NCBI GenBank assembly: GCA_007644065.1
Contig: VJWN01000012.1
Span: 361,758 to 425,757 of the forward strand
DNA length: 64,000 nucleotides
Source: Margaritispora aquatica
Taxonomy: Eukaryota > Ascomycota > Leotiomycetes > Helotiales > Discinellaceae
Reading direction: 5' to 3'
In this document: positions 39,234 to 51,733 of the stretch, piece after piece
Position numbering within the stretch: position 1 is the first letter of the stretch
Layout: every line of letters begins with the position of its first letter
Translations under genes and position numbers: made by a program
The notes under the pieces: model-generated
Databases searched by the model: none
Seen by the model: only the letters and a program-made list of their open reading frames with translations
What the model was told of the DNA's origin: nothing

Positions 39234-42200
39234 AAACATTACTCGTCCAACACCATTTTGAAGAAACATTTGTAAAATCGAATTTTACTTTTCAGTCCTA
39301 ATTTACGAGGAGCGGTACGAATATCATGCGCAAAAGAACATAGAGGGGGCGATCGGCGCAGCATTACTCGGTCACTATTCAAAGACTGTGGTCTTAATCA
39401 TTGCATATTGGAGTTGGCGTTTGGTAGAAGCGGCATTCGCATTCATTGTTCATACCTGGGCATTCACGGATCATAGCATCTGCAGGGAGAAGGCTTCACT
39501 TCGTATTATATTCATCTGCGTGTGTGTGTAAAAAATACCATTGCTGTCGGTTTTGCGTTTGCGTTTTTGGGGGGAGATTCCACAAATAGATGCCCGTGTG
39601 GGTTGTTGACAAGCTCTTGATGAGCGGTTGACGAGACGGCCAATTTGACGATGAGGGAAAGATGTGGATAGGTTGGACTGCTGGAGGTACATAGGGCGGA
39701 TGGGATGATTGGATGCTGATGGCGTCTGAGGAGGGGAAGGGTTTTGGGCTCAGACAAGATATAAGAAATGGGCCGAGATGAGATAATCGAGAAAATCTTT
39801 CACAACCCCCGCTTGTCACTCACTCTTGTCTTTTGCATGTTCAGTCAAGTGCTTTGATGCCTTCAAATACTGGTCGAGCGGCTACATTCGATGGCAAGTA
39901 GAACCAGCAACTCCGGCTACACAAGTGTTAGCCACATCAAGTTTGATAACAGGACAGACCCATCGTCGTCTTCCACGTCCCCAGCACCAAGATGTTGACA
40001 AAGTTTCTCTCCTCGCCTCTCCCCTCTTCCAACTTTAGCTCTTACATCTCTCACTACTCAAGGCATACATAAACGCCATATCAAAGCTGACTTGTAAAGC
40101 TTAAAGCGAACCTCCAAATTTCCCATTGCCTCGCTCGACGTTGGGAATTTCTTAGTTAGTTTGAACTTGTGGGACTTGTGGGACTTGTGGGGATCTGGCT
40201 TAAAGATGGTGGTGATCCCTTTCCTCGTTCTGGAGAAGTGATTCCTGATGGGCCTGGTCTTGACGGCGGACACCTCACTCGAGGCTGTTCTGAGGGGTCT
40301 GGATCCGGTGACGGGGAGGGTGTTGAATCCGATTCGATTGTGCAGATGCCTGGGAAATATTGCTTGGGATGTCACGGGTTCCTGTTGGGAGGAGATCGTG
40401 GGAGGTGTGCCACTCAAGGTGGCTTGGGGATCGGGGCAGGGACGAGGGGTGCTCCATCGTTTGGATCTGTGACTTAGTTACATGGCAGTATGTGATGGAG
40501 GGTGAGCCTCTGTGAAGGATTAGCTCTCAAGTTGGGATACACAACTAGCGTGAGATCATCTGTTCAAGATGATCTCAAGTTTTGAATGCGACGAATATCT
40601 CCCTTTCTCGATTCAAAAGAAAATGAAGACGAAAGGAATCCGGAATCCGAGGGGGGGGTTTATACTTCCGCCAAGACCACCTTCCTCACTGCTCCTTCCC
40701 TTCTCGAATGCAAGCCAACCCGTTTTGAGCCAGGACGCAATCTTCAACTTTGCTATTTCACTCTAGTCTCGATCTTAAAGCCCTCCGATCGCGCCGTGAT
40801 TAGTCTCACAATCTTTCGTTCAAGTGTGCAACGCAACGGAATTTCACTTGGTCCAATTTCACAAAATAAGCGAGAAAAGTTCTGGTGATCAAGTGCATAC
40901 AAGGGAGATCATAATAGTCACTTCGACGCGGCGCAATCGTGGAATAGGTCACGTCTAAGTCTCGGCCGATGGTTGAACTTATTGGGTTCGGATTTCATTC
41001 ACTCTTCTGATGAGGAAAGTATAGACATTGTGTCTGTCGTGAATCAGAATTTGCTCAGACCAGCCAGCACATTCGGTCTGGAGCAGTGGCACGACGTGCT
41101 TGGTAACGCAACTTCATCGCTTCTTTACGCCGTGAACTCGAGGGACGTTTCTAGATTGGGAAAGGGTAATGGTAATTTCGATTTGAGCAGATCAGCTCGA
41201 TTCTGCTGCATGCTCTTTGTTGCCAAATCTTAAGAATCGAGTATCAATTCACGAATTCACCTCGTAAAATACCGTTTCTCGGGGGATTTTCAAGTCTATA
41301 ATTCTGATAGAGTTGGCTTGGGATACTTGCTAGGTCTTGGATCTGCTAAATTTTGGGTTGGAGAATTGAATCCATTGGAGGGATACTTATGATGGTATCG
41401 GCGTTATGGGAGATCTTCCACAGCTACCACATCAACATTGAACACAAAGAGGACTGGAAATTTCATAACTATGAACATTATTGGCTGTTACTAAGACTAA
41501 GCTTATTCAGTGAGGAGTGAGGGTCTTGTTTTTGAGACGTAAGTTGAAGCTAACCCGCCATTAATCCACTGTTTTTGCTTAACGTTCCAACGGATATCAG
41601 CAATGTGTGGTATACTCCTTCAATTCGTTACTTAGACATTGTGGATTCTAATGCAAACATGTATCGAAAAGCACATGCCCACAATGCCAAGTTGCGAAGA
41701 GAGGGCAGGTTTCGCTTCAGCCAAGCTGTAAGACGAGGCATACCAACATGTGGATTATGAGTGTGCTCCGAGTTTCAAGCTGCGTCCAGAGGGGAACTCA
41801 ATGATACTTATTGTTGGGCACTCATAGATGTTTCTACGATAGGATGTAAGACGCACTCTCTCATATTGCCGCTAAATCGCTGATGGTTTTACAACATCTG
41901 AGAACTTCGGCCAGTGGATACGTTACATCTAGATTCACAATATCAACATCATGGGCATGTGTCTAGCATCAACTACATGCAATCGAGAGTCCAATCTCCC
42001 CACATGTAGTGATACTTCTCTAGCTCTAACCGTCTAATTACGAAACTGTGGATCTATTGTCATTTCAGCGCCCCGACTTCGATGACGGTCGCCTTGCATG
42101 GGCTTTGATAGTACTGCGTGGTGGAGTGTTACTCTAGTTTTATATCGTAGATTCTATATTACCTAGAATCTCAATTGAATTATGTCGTCCGAACAATGAT

Positions 42201-42837
42201 ATAGTAAAAAAAGGTGGATGAATTAAGGAGGTATGACATAAAGACCCCACGGGATTTCTATTCAGGGATGAAGCGCGTTTTGCTCGCTGTATGATAGCAA
42301 AACGGGGTTAAAAATATACTACAAACCCTGTCATACTTCCTTCAAGCTATTTTCCCTTCACTATAAGGTTACTTCAACTCGGTAAATTGTAGCTCAGGCC
42401 TTTCAATACCTCGGCGAAAACATTTGAAATATAAGTCAAGTCGCTAGCGGTTCTGAAGGATCAAGAATTCATTCGCTTCAAGTAGTATTTCTGTTTATAT
42501 TCTCCAGTTATGAGAGACGCTTTGCCTGTAATCAGGTGCATCCACTATGTACAAAAGTGCGCCAAACCTTGTTCCGCTCAGATCTTTCCAATATACACCA
42601 TCACGCTGCCCCCATCTCGCCACACAACTACACTTCACCCCCTTCGCCCTTGAAAAATCCATGATGGCCAGAAGCCCCTCTGCCTTCATTGACCATGCTC
42701 TCTGCATCCCCAACTTGCCTGCGTTCTGTGATCTCGCGTGCGCCTCTGAGCTTCAGGTGCATCTGTCTCTTTTCTCCCAGCGTCAATCCCAGAGACGCCC
42801 ACCGCCTGCCATTGCCCCTAGAATTGACTGCTGATTG
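39234..42837. other. Gene-free stretch between KRE6 and the PDK-type gene
   Basis: About 3.6 kb between convergent gene ends. Frames are short and featureless (for example 39496-39819 minus, 40169-40477 plus). Visible structure is three GGGACTTGT units near 40168-40192 and a nested inverted repeat at 42226-42341 (listed separately). No other element was recognised. Confidence 0.45.
42226..42341. repeat. 116-bp nested inverted repeat
   Basis: Outer arms AGGAGGTATGACA (42226-42238) and TGTCATACTTCCT (42329-42341) are inverted copies with one mismatch. Inside sits a perfect 9-bp stem, CGTTTTGCT (42276-42284) and AGCAAAACG (42296-42304), around an 11-base loop. It could be a very small MITE, or a structured non-coding or terminator-like element in the 3' flank. 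No coding capacity. Confidence 0.5.
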
Positions 42838-44323
42838 TTATTGGAGAGGTTCCGAGGAACTCGAGAGCCTGTTCAGATGGAGGTAGACATCTGTGCCGTA
42901 TCTGTGGGAATTTGTTAGAATGCCCCCAAAGGAAAAAAGATGGGAATCTTACCCCTCCATACTAATCAATTTCAAATCTCCACCAAAGTACCGGGCATAA
43001 AGCCTTGATATTGGTAGACCATAGCCAAAACCAGCCATTGGTGCTTTGAAGTCACTTTTATCAAAATCCGGATCTAGACTCGGTGTGGTGTCTACTGTTG
43101 TGTACATATATGTCCAAACAAGAGGAATAGCGCTCCGCGGAATTCCACCACCCTCATCTGAAATCTTGATGGTGATATCTTCCTTGCCTTCAGCTACTAC
43201 AACTTTCGTGACTGGAAAGTCCTCCTTATCCTGTCCATGTGTTTCCACCACAGCTCGAAGGGAATTTTTCAAGGTCTCGAAAAGCATGTGTGACAAATGT
43301 CCTGGGACGTACATGAAGTTGAGCGTTGGCGAGCATACCAGCTGGATTTTGGGCGCATCAAACAAGCCATAGTGATCCTCGCAGACGAATCTTGCGTTCT
43401 CGATGGCCTCCTCCGCTAGTTCCCTAACATTGGTCTTTGTGCAAATGATGCCCACGTAGGTTGGATCCTTATTGTGACTTTGATCCGTTAAAGCGATATG
43501 TTGCCCTATCAGCATTCGAATACCAATTCGAGACATGTAAAATCGATCCAAGAATGACTGGATATTATTGTCAATTTGCATGCGTTGCCGTTTCCTCTTG
43601 TATTCAAGAATGCCTTGAGCTACGGTCGTTACCACACCGTCATGCCGCCGCTTGATATTATTCAATGTGTCCGCAAATCTCTGGTTGTAATCGTGAAGCT
43701 CAGGCGGCCATTCCTGGGTGTCTTCGACAGTCGCAAAGTATCGTCTTGCGGCTCCTTTCTTGCTATCTCCATTCCCGTTGCCATTCCCATACGGGGAGGA
43801 GCTGTATTGGCCTCTCTCCACGCTAGGGTTGTGAGTTGCTTCTGTTAGGATTTTGGATGTTCTCCCATTGTGTTTCACCGGTTTCATAAGTCTATCGCGA
43901 ACATCTTTGGAGAGTTGCGGTCGTGGTAAGGTGGTTATCTCCTGAAATCACATGTCAATGGCCGCGTTTATGGCTTCATGTCTGGATCGAAAGATCATTA
44001 CCTCAAATGACTGCGCGTACCAGTCTTGCACCTTCTTTATGGATGGCATATCATTGAGTCCATCAGGTAGATCTCCTAGTTCTTGTACTCGGTGGGCAAG
44101 TCGTATAGGTAACTCCTCGGAGAGGAATTGGGAGGCACGGAATAGAGTACCTGACCAAAGCAAGCGATTAGTTTTTGTATAGCTCAATTGTACCATATTG
44201 AGACCTACCTGTTGACGGTCGCTCTCCAAATTGGACCATCTGCCTCAAACTGACGCCGGTCGCAGGAAACCCCGAGTAGTGCTTGATGGTGTCCATCAAC
44301 CTCTCAGACTTCTTCCACGACAT
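42838..44323 (-). CDS. Mitochondrial pyruvate dehydrogenase kinase family protein
   Basis: PDK/BCKDK-type protein Ser kinase with a GHKL ATPase fold, expected in the mitochondrial matrix to inhibit the pyruvate dehydrogenase complex. Minus-strand exons: 44323-44209, 44150-44002, 43941-42953 and 42901-42838, about 438 residues. Markers include the N-terminal FRASQFLSEELPIRLAHRV helix region, FLDRFYMSRIGIRMLIGQH, the N-box HMLFETLKNSLRAVVE, G1 ISDEGGGIP, VWTYMYTT, and the G2 GFGYGLPISRLYARYFGG. It ends EGYGTDVYLHLNRL plus a short Ser-rich tail. An extra low-complexity segment (SSPYGNGNGNGDSKKG) lies in the first third. PKP1-like and PKP2-like members cannot be separated from this alone. Confidence 0.88.
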
Positions 44324-45804
44324 TTTTGCGGTATTCTGTTGACGTCCTGGCCCTCGGGCCTATGAGCGATGCTTATATATCCTCTTTAGTTGCTATTGTA
44401 TCTCTGCCATGGGCTGATGTGAGGTGCAAGTGGTGTCGTTGGTCCCCGCGTTCCTTTCAACTGCAAAGCTGTCTAGCGATGACGCAGAATTAGGATCCAA
44501 TACCGAGGCCGTATCCCAAGGTGATAGCTGGAAAAAGCAAAACACAGACAATTGAGGTATGTCAACAAAGGCTTAGATTCCCGGTTGAAATAGAGGACAG
44601 TCGAGGTCTGGTGAATGTAATTGTTATAATATCTTTGTTGTTCACAAGTGAGAGAGCACACGACAAAGAGGAGGGAGTCACTCAAGCAACTGGGGATATC
44701 TTGAGCTTCTCTCGGCCCAAGGGTTGTTTGAAGTGGGCTAGGCTCTCATCCCTGTAGCTTTGGTGATTCCCCCGCAATCAGCATCTGCCGTACTAAAGAG
44801 CTTATGGGACAGCTTGTATGAATAGCATGGGTGTAAAACCACCAAGTATGGGTGAGAAAATTGGGTCTTCGTCTAGATTGTCTATGTTCAATCATCTCCT
44901 GTTTATAAATATTAATTTCTTATTCCAATACTCGGAATTCTCTCGGTCACACGAGCATACGCCTATCCAAGGCACAACATCAGATTCGTGCTAGGTAGGT
45001 AGCTATTGTACCTCGGGATGATTTTATGTCTGATCTTTCGGACTATCTCGGAGCGTGTGCAAATCCACAGCCGAGAGAGAGAAAGGGGTTGAGAAGAGTC
45101 ATATTAGCATTTGACCTGATTCGATGTTCATTCAGATTTGATTTTCGTTCAAGGTTACTATCCGGCAGCAGTAGTAACGTGCCTGGTGATACTGTTTGTT
45201 AGTATGTGAGGAGTCTTGATACGTTAAAGAAGGGTGTTTAATTCACACTTGGTCTCTCGATGGATGTGTAAGAGGTATTTGATACTATTATCATTTATTG
45301 GTCCAAGGAGACAAACTGCGCTGGTCGTGGGAATTAGACCTGATTTATAGTAATATTAATTCGACTTAAACTTCTCACTGAATATAGTCAACTCATTTTC
45401 AAATCATCTTCATGTTTCTATCTGTTTGATCTATCAAGTAAGATCGTCCCATGTTGTCTTGCAAGGTTTCGCTCGGTTATGCACCAAGCGAGATCGTTAG
45501 ACTTCCAGCTTAACCATATTAATGGTCCATAATACGGCTTTTGCTGCTATGCCCTGTTCGATACTTGGGAAAGAAATGAGAGCTAGAGATGCCATGGAAA
45601 TTTCAATCTAGAGCAGTATCCGAAGTATATAACTTCAGTGCTAGTCTACCTTCCTACTTCTTCGCTGAGGTCTTAGAAGATGGTGCTGTGGAAAATGGCA
45701 AGGACAACCAATTCTCATAGTTGCTTTCCCTTAATCCCTCGGAATTTTTCATCCATATTACCAAACCCCTTTTCTAAAAGTTGCTGGTAAACTAAACCTC
45801 CAAT
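44324..45804. other. Divergent promoter region
   Basis: About 1.5 kb between the PDK-type gene (minus) and the SGNH-like gene (plus). It contains a TAGGTAGGTAGC word near 44994-45004. No gene, repeat or RNA was recognised. Confidence 0.5.
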
Positions 45805-46861
45805 ATGGAAATGTCTCGACTCGTCTTCACCTTGGCAACCCTCATTGTGATCATCTACACAATATACCTCGCCAAAAGTTCCAATTACGCCGAGGCAGGA
45901 AAAGAGTCGATTCGTTCACAATACATTTCAAATTGTGCTCCTCTCCCATATTGCGCAAACCGTGCTTCTCTCCTCTCAGCTTTGGGCTCAGGCGAGGGCT
46001 GCACGTTCAAATGGTTTGGAGTCGAGGAAGTATGTATGATACTTGACCGATTTGGCGCTGTAGTGTTCATTGGAGATAACCTTGCGGACGAGATATATGA
46101 AGGCGTCAAGTTGCTTTCGCAAGAAAGCAATAGAAAGGCACATGGATTGGCCAAGCTTAGGTCGAAAGACGGGGTGGCTCTCAAGCAGTGTGCTTGTGGT
46201 AAAGAGCGATTTGACACACTGTGCTTGGAGCATATGATGGAAGAGTACAATTTTGATCAGCAGGAAGACCAGAATGATTACCAAATCAAATTCCAGCAAC
46301 TACTATGCAACAGTAAGTCTCTAATTGGTAGCTGACAGCAGTTTCTATAAGCTAATCTACCAACAAGGAATACCACTCGCTTACCTCTCTCTATCCACAA
46401 TCCCAACACCACCCACAGATCTTGCAATCACTCAATTCAAGAGACTCACTTACGACCGACAACAACCTTGGCAGCCTAGTCCCTTAATATTCTCCTTCTC
46501 CCAAGGCGCGAAATTTGACTCGGCACTTACCACCCAGGCACTTGACGAGTGGCAGTCTCTGGCTATGGGTGCTGCACGCAATATACCCATGCTGTTTGTT
46601 GGCCCTACTGCCGATGGTGTTGGCCAATCTATAGAAAGAGTCAAGAGCTTTGAGAATGAGATGGTGGACGTTGCGCGGGAGAGCCATTTCGAGGTTTTGA
46701 GTTTGTATAACTTGACATTAGCGGCTGCAAAGAGCACTGGCCCAAATGATGTTAAAAAGGAGGAGTGGAAGAGGAGATTAGCAATTGTGGAGGCTATGAT
46801 GATTGTGAATTGGCTTAGCAAGCTGGAGACTCATGATAATGAGCTGTATTTTCAAGAGTAG
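45805..46861 (+). CDS. Membrane-anchored SGNH/PC-esterase-like protein
   Basis: Two exons, 45805-46312 and 46368-46861 (55-nt intron with GTAAGT, a GCTAATC branch and an AAG acceptor), give about 333 residues. An N-terminal signal anchor (LVFTLATLIVIIYTIYLA) precedes a Cys-rich lumenal domain. The order of landmarks (CTFKWFGVEEVCMILDRF, VVFIGDNLADEIYEGV, CACGKERFDTLCLEH, and a C-terminal block ending VEAMMIVNWL) resembles a fungal family related to PC-esterase/TBL proteins with a GDS motif. Here the motif reads GDN, so the expected nucleophile Ser is missing and activity is doubtful. The family assignment is from remembered pattern and is moderate. It is convergent with DPL1, 163 bp apart. 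Confidence 0.55.
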
Positions 46862-47024
46862 CCACCACGCTAATCTATATGAAAGGGCACAGAAACTGAA
46901 AACAATTAAAGCGTGTATCATTGTGCTTTAAATCCCAAACTCCTCAGCTCAATGCATCCCAAAGATCCCAGTCTAAAAACTAGTAGCACAAGTACATCGT
47001 CACCATAACTCATAATAAGCATAC

Positions 47025-48775
47025 CTAAGCTTTATACAGAGTGTCTAGGAATCCACTTGCCAACTCGACCACCACACTCTTATTGGGCAAACTACCAGCA
47101 ACACCATACAACGCCGCACTATCGCCAACACTCTTCCCCTTAGCTCCCTTGCCTTCCACAATCCTCACCCTCTCCTTCTCTTTCTCACCCTCGACCACAG
47201 CCTCCAAGTCCCCAACAAGCTTCTCCCATACCTTCACTATGGGTAGAGTGACAGCCACGTGGATAGCAGGTGGATCTTGTAGCGCGTTCAAGTGCCATCC
47301 CTTCGCTGACATAGCATCGGCAATGTCGTAAATATCCAGCGTCTTGGATGTAAAAGCAACAACGGACACAAGCGGATGGCCTAAGATCTCTAGGTCATTG
47401 TTGAGACCTGGGTTATCATTGATGCTTTCAATGATCTTCTTGGCTGCACCGACAATCTCAGAGCAGGCCTTGATGTATCCGGCTTCACCAACGCTCATCA
47501 GAGATGCCCAGCAACCGGCGATGAGAGCACCAGGTCGGGATCCAGCAATACCGGGGGAGGCGTACACACCACCAGACCAGTCAGGAGAGATGAAATATTG
47601 ATATGCACGTAGAGAAGCATCGCGGTAGAGACAAGTCGAGTTGCCCTTAGGTGCAAAGCCATATTTATGAGTGTCACAACTGATGCTCGTTACGCCCTTG
47701 AGTCTGAAATCGAAGAGCTCGGTTTCGAATCCGGCTTTCTCGAGGAAGGGAACAAGGAATGAGCCCAGGCAGCAATCGACATGCAGTGGGATCCTTCGCT
47801 TGATAGCGAGCTTAGAGAGGGCTGAGATATCGTCGATGATACCGTGGGGAAAGTTTGGTGCTGAACCAACGAGGAGGACGGTATTGCTATTGATAAGGCG
47901 TGAGACGGAGGGGATATGTACCTGGTAGTCCGGGGCAGGGCAGGCAACTAGATGAATCTTGATACCGAAGTAGGCACCGGCCTTGCGGAAAGCTGTGTGT
48001 GCTGTCTCTGGAAGAATCCTAATGATTGTTAGTGTTGTTCTACTACAGCGCGATAGTGGTACATACATCTCAGGCTCGGTAACACCTCGCTCAGCATATG
48101 CTTTCTGTCTAGCACTTAGACATGCCATCAGAATAGACTCTGATCCTCCAGCAGTAGTGACGCCAGCAGCTCCGGGTGGAGCATTGAACATGCCCAAAAC
48201 CATAGACACAATCTCAGCCTCCATCTTCCTAACACCAGGGAATACATCCGGATGGATTGGATTGGCGACTGTGAACTTTCCGAAAGCCTCAGTTTGTAGC
48301 TTGATCAGGGAATCACCACCGTGATACACTGCACCAGATACAAATCCATCCTCCCATCTAGTATGGTCCATATTAGCTAGTGTTTCAAGCTCCTTCAAGA
48401 CCGACTCCTCAGTCCAGCCCTCCTTTGGTAGCCTCAAGTATCGCACAATGCCTGGTCCAGATGGCACAAGCTTATCCTGCAACTTGACAATAGCTTCCTT
48501 GACTTGCTTCTGCACTTGGGATCGCACACCAGGTGCGCGCAGGAAAAGGCCATATGCTGTCCTGCGTATCGAAATATATGCATCTGCGAAAGTTCCGAAC
48601 AATCCGCGACCCTTCAGCTTCAGTAAGCTTTTTCTCGTCCATCGTAGGAGGAAAAGAAAGAATATTAAGTTTCGAAATCTGCCAATTGTCAGTTGTGCAT
48701 ACAAAGGTGAGGCAGATTGGCTCACAAATCAATGTTGAGGGACACTAATTGACTATTAGTCCCGCTCCTGGCCAT
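47025..48775 (-). CDS. DPL1: Sphingosine-1-phosphate lyase
   Basis: PLP-dependent ER enzyme cleaving phosphorylated sphingoid bases to an aldehyde and phosphoethanolamine. Minus-strand exons: 48775-48726, 48678-48067 and 48018-47025, about 551 residues. A short N-terminus (MARSGTNSQLVSLNID) leads into a membrane segment (NLIFFLFLLRW). Family marks are GWTEESVLKELETLANMDHTRW then EDGFVSGAVYHGG, HPDVFPGVRKMEAEIVSM, TAGGSESILMA, and the PLP lysine in SISCDTHKYGFAPKG (about K339). The 48-nt intron at 48066-48019 is a multiple of three without an in-frame stop, so reading through it would wrongly insert 16 residues between EPEM and ILPET. The first intron likewise hides the true ATG at 48775. Confidence 0.93.
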
Positions 48776-49624
48776 TGTAAAGGTATTCCGTAAGGAAACT
48801 GGCATTCTAGAAGTTCCCGGCATTGTAGGCGTGAGAAACTGTCTTGCAATTTCGATGCCAATAGGGAATGCGAAGATATAAAAGTACTTTTTTTGCGTAC
48901 TTGAGGAAGTGGGATCATTAAGGTACCCTATTCGCATTCGCATTCGACTATTTTGGGCCGAGGTGCAGATCACATGTCTTGGGAGGCGCCTTATCGTGCG
49001 GCAAGGAAGTCTGATGCTTATTTGATTTTCATCTTCGGATCAGAGTACCGGATGCGAAGTTGCACAAGGATGACAGAATGTAACATGATCACTTTGTGTG
49101 TGGCGTCTTTCGCGATTGTGTCCCTCATCACCACTTAGTACCGGCCGGCCGGTCTTACAATGCGAACATAGAGTTAATAGCCTTGCCACATAAAATTCTT
49201 CTTACATAAGGCCTTCATGAATTCGAGTATGGCGTCGATTATTACTATCTGACCCAGACCCTTGCCCTCATCCAACAAATGCTGCCTCGTCGCATTCGCG
49301 ATCGTTTATCCCCGTCATGATTGCCCCGCCTAGCCTCGAATCGAAGTACAGTTCCGTGACTGTGTAGGGTATGTGAAATAATGTACAGATGACAGAATAG
49401 TAAAATCCACTCTATCCATCACTGAAAACGCCGGATTCTATAGGATACCTGTATCCCACCCATGCAAATGCTTGAAGCAAAATACAGACCCTATGCAGAC
49501 ATATCTTCGTTCTTGTCCTTGTACGCCAGAAACGCCATTTTGTGTCGCCTTTCTCTTGTTGGCGTAATCATGATCGTCAGGGTCGGGAGACCTAGGTGCG
49601 TAACATCGGACCTTGGCTGAAATC
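48776..49624. other. Intergenic region
   Basis: About 850 bp between the DPL1 start and the 3' end of the GT34 gene, both on the minus strand. It contains a CGCATTCGCATTCG word near 48932-48945 and CCGGCCGGCCGG near 49142-49153. No gene is supported. Confidence 0.5.
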
Positions 49625-50677
49625 TCAACTTTCATGGAATGCAGTCTTCCATTGCCTCGAAAACCGGTCTGCCTCCTCCGCACAATCACCCCCAACCTGA
49701 GCTTGCTGATCACACCCTGCAAACCGTATTACGAAATCTCCATCTTTGTATCCTCCATTTTCCGCGGCCATTGCTGGCTTGCTATATGAATTGATTGTCC
49801 GTTGAGGAATAAGGGCAAGCTTTGACAGTATTGTTGGATGCCATTGCACAATATGTTCCTATCCACTAATTAGAAAGAGGATAAGTCTTCGCTGTCCAAT
49901 TTTACTTACCAATGCATGTGTGTCTGCCTTCTGAAAATTGTAAGACCGATACAAGGGATCAAACCATGTATCCAAGAAAAACTTTGCCCAATCTCCCCTC
50001 CGGACGATGAAGCTTCCCTGTGCCAGCCCTTCCTTATCCTGAGTGAGGACCAGGTCGATATATTTCCCTTGCAACAGTGGAAAGGTCTTGATGACACTGT
50101 CGGGTGGGACAATAGGCTGATCTTTAATCATAAGGGCCTCTAATTTCTTGGAATCCATGATATCCAGTACTGTAATTTCTGGATTCATTATCAATGAATT
50201 TTGATCCAGGAACCACACATATGTGCTATGAGGAAATTTCGTTAAAGCGTGCCTGACTGCTGGGACTCGGGACCATGTTTTGGGAGCACCGTTCAATTCG
50301 TAGTCCTCAACAGTGGGAAAGAATGTTGTGTACCCTGGTTGACATTAGAATCGATGTGTGGTTCGAAAGTATAATTTCGAGATCTGCTTACCATGTTTGC
50401 GCGCATACTCCATTCTATTCTCCTTAATATTGGTTATATAATCTTTATTAAAATGGTCTGGGTCCAATACTGTCACTATGACTACTGGCGGTGTCCCCGA
50501 CGGTATGCCATCAGATGCTCCAAATATCCGCGATATCAGAAATATCAATGCGCCAACTGCGCATGCACCCAGTGCTATAGCTTGGACTCTACTCCTTCGT
50601 AGGGTAGGGAACTTGGATGACCGATTCGCATATGGTGGGGGATTCGAGGCCTTCCTCGCAGGAAAGGCTAAGTGCAT
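49625..50677 (-). CDS. GT34 alpha-mannosyltransferase, MNN10/MNN11-like
   Basis: Golgi type II glycosyltransferase of the mannan polymerase type, adding alpha-1,6-linked (or related) mannose to N-glycan outer chains. Minus-strand exons: 50677-50392, 50334-49910 and 49858-49625, about 314 residues. A basic cytosolic tail (KFPTLRRSRVQ) is followed by one membrane anchor (AIALGACAVGALIFLISRIF). Then come PPVVIVTVLDP, WSRVPAVRHALTKFPHSTYVWFLDQNSLIMNP (residues 110-145), LTQDKEGLAQGSFIVRRG and the C-terminal EHIVQWHPTILSKLALIPQR, ending in a Cys-containing tail. The metal site reads DQN rather than DQD, which I believe occurs in this fungal branch. Its start faces the broken mannose-6-phosphate isomerase about 1.06 kb away. 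Confidence 0.85.
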
Positions 50678-51733
50678 ATCGAAATTGGCTGGCCTACCAG
50701 CAAAAAGTTGTCGTAATCAGATGAGGATGTGCGAAGGTGAAGGTGTCTAATCTTGTGGTAATTTTGAGACTGAAATCCGAGCTGGGGGGATGTACGGCTA
50801 CTCTGTGAACGCTTGATGCTTTGCCCACTTTAGTACCACTGAGTGACAGTTCTTGCTGGGTTGGATTGGAGAGAAGCGCAGAAGGTCAAAAATCCAAATG
50901 ATTGAGTACTTTCGATTGCTGGTAGTCCTGCTGGCGGTATCTGCAGGAGGCTAACTTGTGCTCGTATCTTTTGCTTGGAGAACACTTGTCGCTTTCTTGA
51001 CGTGGTGAGGAACTTCTTGGATACGAGCCCGTATCGAGTCTGCTTGTCGAAAGCTTTGGAAACGACACTTTGAACTTAGCTTCGAGCTCTCCTGATAATG
51101 TACAAAAATTGCAATTGCAAGCTGGCGCGTGTGTGGACCTTTAAGATTCAACGGAAATGATCTCGAAATTTGACAAGACACTTCGCGGTTCACGGTTGCG
51201 AACAGGGTTTAGCGTATCATCTCAGCCAATCAACTCAACCATTGGTGATAAGGGGTCAAGACGGCACTGAGCGTTTCTGTTTCTGAACAGCCGCATAGGA
51301 GCCTCAATCATTTGGATGCAATGTTAGACAAATCGATTCTAAAATATCTGGAAGAATTGATGGTTCAAATAAACCCGTCAAACGAAACATATGCCAAATG
51401 GGTATGTTTTGAGCAAAACATAAAGCTCACAGGGATCGTCGGGCTACTGAAGACTGGTCCCTGATATGTCCACTACCAGCAGAGCACCCAGCTCCTTTAA
51501 ACTCGCCTATTTGGTCCCCTTAGTGGGAGACTCATAAGGGTGACTTTATAGGTACTCGGTAGCTGGGCAACTTTTGAGGGTCTAGTCAACGTCATCTATA
51601 GACTAGATTTAGGAGATTATTTAAAAGAGAGGTTTGTGTATTTTTTTAGTACGAAAATTGCTGCAGATAATATATTCACCCATATTGCCCATCCTTGAAT
51701 TTCGGTTTCGATTTACACTTATTTTATTTCATT
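50678..51733. other. Divergent promoter region between GT34 and PMI loci
   Basis: About 1.06 kb between two mannose-pathway loci transcribed apart. Frames at 50886-51193 are short and without features. No repeat or RNA was recognised. Confidence 0.5.

Noticed and set aside
46313..46338. Possible frameshift in the SGNH-like gene
   Set aside because: A 55-nt intron ending at 46367 with a good donor, branch site and acceptor restores the frame, so no lesion is needed.
48019..48066. Apparent 16-residue insertion in the S1P lyase
   Set aside because: It is a 48-nt intron with GTATGT and ATTAG ends, a multiple of three without a stop.
50150..50220. DQN instead of DQD at the GT34 metal site
   Set aside because: I believe this reading is usual in one branch of fungal MNN10/MNN11-like proteins, so it is not taken as loss of function.
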